Origin: Candolleomyces eurysporus
Taxonomy: Eukaryota > Basidiomycota > Agaricomycetes > Agaricales > Psathyrellaceae
Length of the DNA: 20,658 nucleotides
Assembly: GCA_027579435.1 (NCBI GenBank)
Contig: JANBPK010001155.1
Location: forward strand, 1-20,658
Direction: 5' to 3'
This document shows positions 19,779-20,658 of the stretch, piece by piece; the first letter of the stretch is position 1; the number at the start of each line of letters is the position of its first letter. The notes under the pieces were generated by a model. The model saw only the letters and a program-made list of their open reading frames with translations. It had not been told where the DNA came from and did not search any database. The translations under genes were made by a program, and so were the position numbers.

Positions 19779-20051
19779 GCAATTTGGGGAACATACTGTG
19801 CATCGAGAATCATACTAGCGACCACTCAATGGGGATTCTGCCAATGCGATCACCATGACGAGCTGGAGAGTGTCTTGTCGGAGAGATTCTGGGGTGACAT
19901 GCATCAGGTTGGCGTGAAGGGGTTCCAAGGTCCTTCAGCTTCATCTCGCTGTGCTTCAATGCGTCTTGGCAACTCGCCTGGCTCCGCTTGGGAAGTTGTT
20001 CGAGCTTTCTTGCTGTTTCCGTTTCTCGCATTTCTGTTCATCCCTGGGTAG

Positions 20052-20397
20052 GAGTAGAACAGCAGGTAGGCAAACACCGGTGATACGCTGTCCAAATTCG
20101 CGAATCTGTTTGTAAAGTTCGCGAATTGACGTAGATAATTAAAGAGATCTTCTTGAAGGAAGGGAAATATAAGAGTTGGAGTTATCCCTGACTGTCAACT
20201 AAGCAGACGCCCTAGAGCACGAAAGAACATTGAGTAAGACGGTTCTGCGACGACACTTTAAGTTCATGAAGGTCTCGCGAGCGTATCTGAAACGCAGTCA
20301 TACTATTCGAAGTCTAACCAGCACGCCTGACCTGGCAAGGTACGATGCTGGAGGGAGTTGTGCACATTACAAGGGAATTCGCCCTGACATTCGCTAA
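20052..20397. other. spacer after GTPase copy 4
   Basis: Contains a 10-bp inverted repeat AATTCGCGAA/TTCGCGAATT (20095-20104 and 20118-20127, 13-nt loop). A possible short first exon starts at ATG 20270 (MKVSRAYLKRSHTIRSLTS) and ends at a GTACG donor, but its phase does not fit the next open frame with the splice sites I can see. Confidence 0.3.
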
Positions 20398-20658
20398 GTG
20401 GAAGGCTTCACGAAGCAGCTGGTGGCTTCGAGAATTGATGAGCGATCCGCTAAGTCAATAAGCGTTGACATGACCAGAATTGGAAGGAACGGAAGCAGTG
20501 ATCAATATCAGACAGCTAATCCGAAGTTCGTGAACCTGCTCGGAAAACCGGAAAGTACGACTAAAGTTTATGTGGTCATCTACCCGAAGCTCAGTCAGCC
20601 TGTCCATAGCCAAGAGAAAGAAAGAGTCAGCAGAGTAGTGAAGCAGTATGGCTTGGTG
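20398..20658 (+). CDS. partial unidentified gene at right edge
   Basis: The frame is open for 87 codons to the window end and is protein-like: VEGFTKQLVASRIDERSAKS, then NPKFVNLLGKPESTTKVYVV and KLSQPVHSQEKERVSRVV. There is no ATG at the beginning; the codon before is TAA, and CTAAG just before 20399 could be an acceptor, so this is probably an internal exon. I do not recognise the family. An ATG at 20467 is an alternative start. Confidence 0.4.
   Translation, partial: MEGFTKQLVASRIDERSAKSISVDMTRIGRNGSSDQYQTANPKFVNLLGKPESTTKVYVVIYPKLSQPVHSQEKERVSRVVKQYGLV

Larger units (their letters stand above)
17911..20051 (+). pseudogene. AIG1-like P-loop GTPase, copy 4, split by a solo LTR
   Basis: Plus-strand paralog of the array at 6707-11142. 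Exons: open to 17987 (acidic VEEDDAHEDDIVIL; no ATG visible in frame), 18047-18080 (34 nt, G1 GPTGVGKST), 18133-18344, then 18397-18503 interrupted by the LTR at 18504-19778 and resuming at 19779-20051. G2 threonine is in LTCTTSV. G3 reads DTPAF instead of DTPGF, and the G4-like motif reads TTQWG instead of TTRWD, so two nucleotide-binding motifs are damaged. Across the LTR the reading frame rejoins exactly (VFRA before, IWGTYCASRIILATT after). After SAWEVVRA the usual coiled coil is replaced by a hydrophobic tail (FLLFPFLAFLFIPG) and a stop, which suggests a further rearrangement. N 17906 lies just before the first exon. It is almost certainly non-functional. Confidence 0.85.

Overview
The window looks like an accessory region of a filamentous fungus, most probably an agaricomycete. 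The evidence is a high density of short GT-AG introns (about 47-66 nt), a family of small AIG1-like P-loop GTPases of a kind expanded in Agaricomycetes, a basidiomycete-type pogo-like DDE transposase, and nested LTR and DNA transposons. A Rhizoctonia/Ceratobasidium-like origin is my guess and is not proven by the sequence. I see no tRNA, rRNA or CRISPR array.

Layout. (1) 1-478 is the 3' part of an LTR with a primer-binding-like site, followed by a 272-bp Harbinger-type MITE (541-812). (2) 1082-2413, about 3444-4206 and about 4479-5743 are three minus-strand, intron-rich hypothetical genes that I recognise only as coding. (3) 5810-6415 is a hAT-type non-autonomous element with a perfect 8-bp target duplication. 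(4) 6707-11142 holds three head-to-tail minus-strand GTPase paralogs. Each keeps its P-loop on a separate 34-nt exon. An unidentified 135-codon open frame lies between copies 1 and 2. (5) 11614-16294 is a complete pogo-like transposon with 26-bp TIRs and a TA duplication. It carries a multi-exon transposase with one in-frame stop. A solo LTR (14874-16139) is inserted 10 bp upstream of the transposase ATG. (6) 17164-17865 is a second hAT-type non-autonomous element. (7) About 17911-20051 is a fourth GTPase copy on the plus strand. It is split within exon 4 by a second solo LTR of the same family (18504-19778), inserted in the opposite orientation. (8) A new open coding frame runs off the right edge (20398-20658).

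The striking 1.27-kb inverted repeat (14874-16139 against 18504-19778) is best read as two independent solo-LTR insertions. Each has its own short target duplication, and removing the right one restores the GTPase reading frame exactly. The biology of most interest is the GTPase cluster: four divergent paralogs with a conserved P-loop micro-exon, decaying G3/G4 motifs in some copies, and heavy transposon pressure around them. Their function is unknown. A role in self/non-self recognition or another rapidly evolving process is only a hypothesis.
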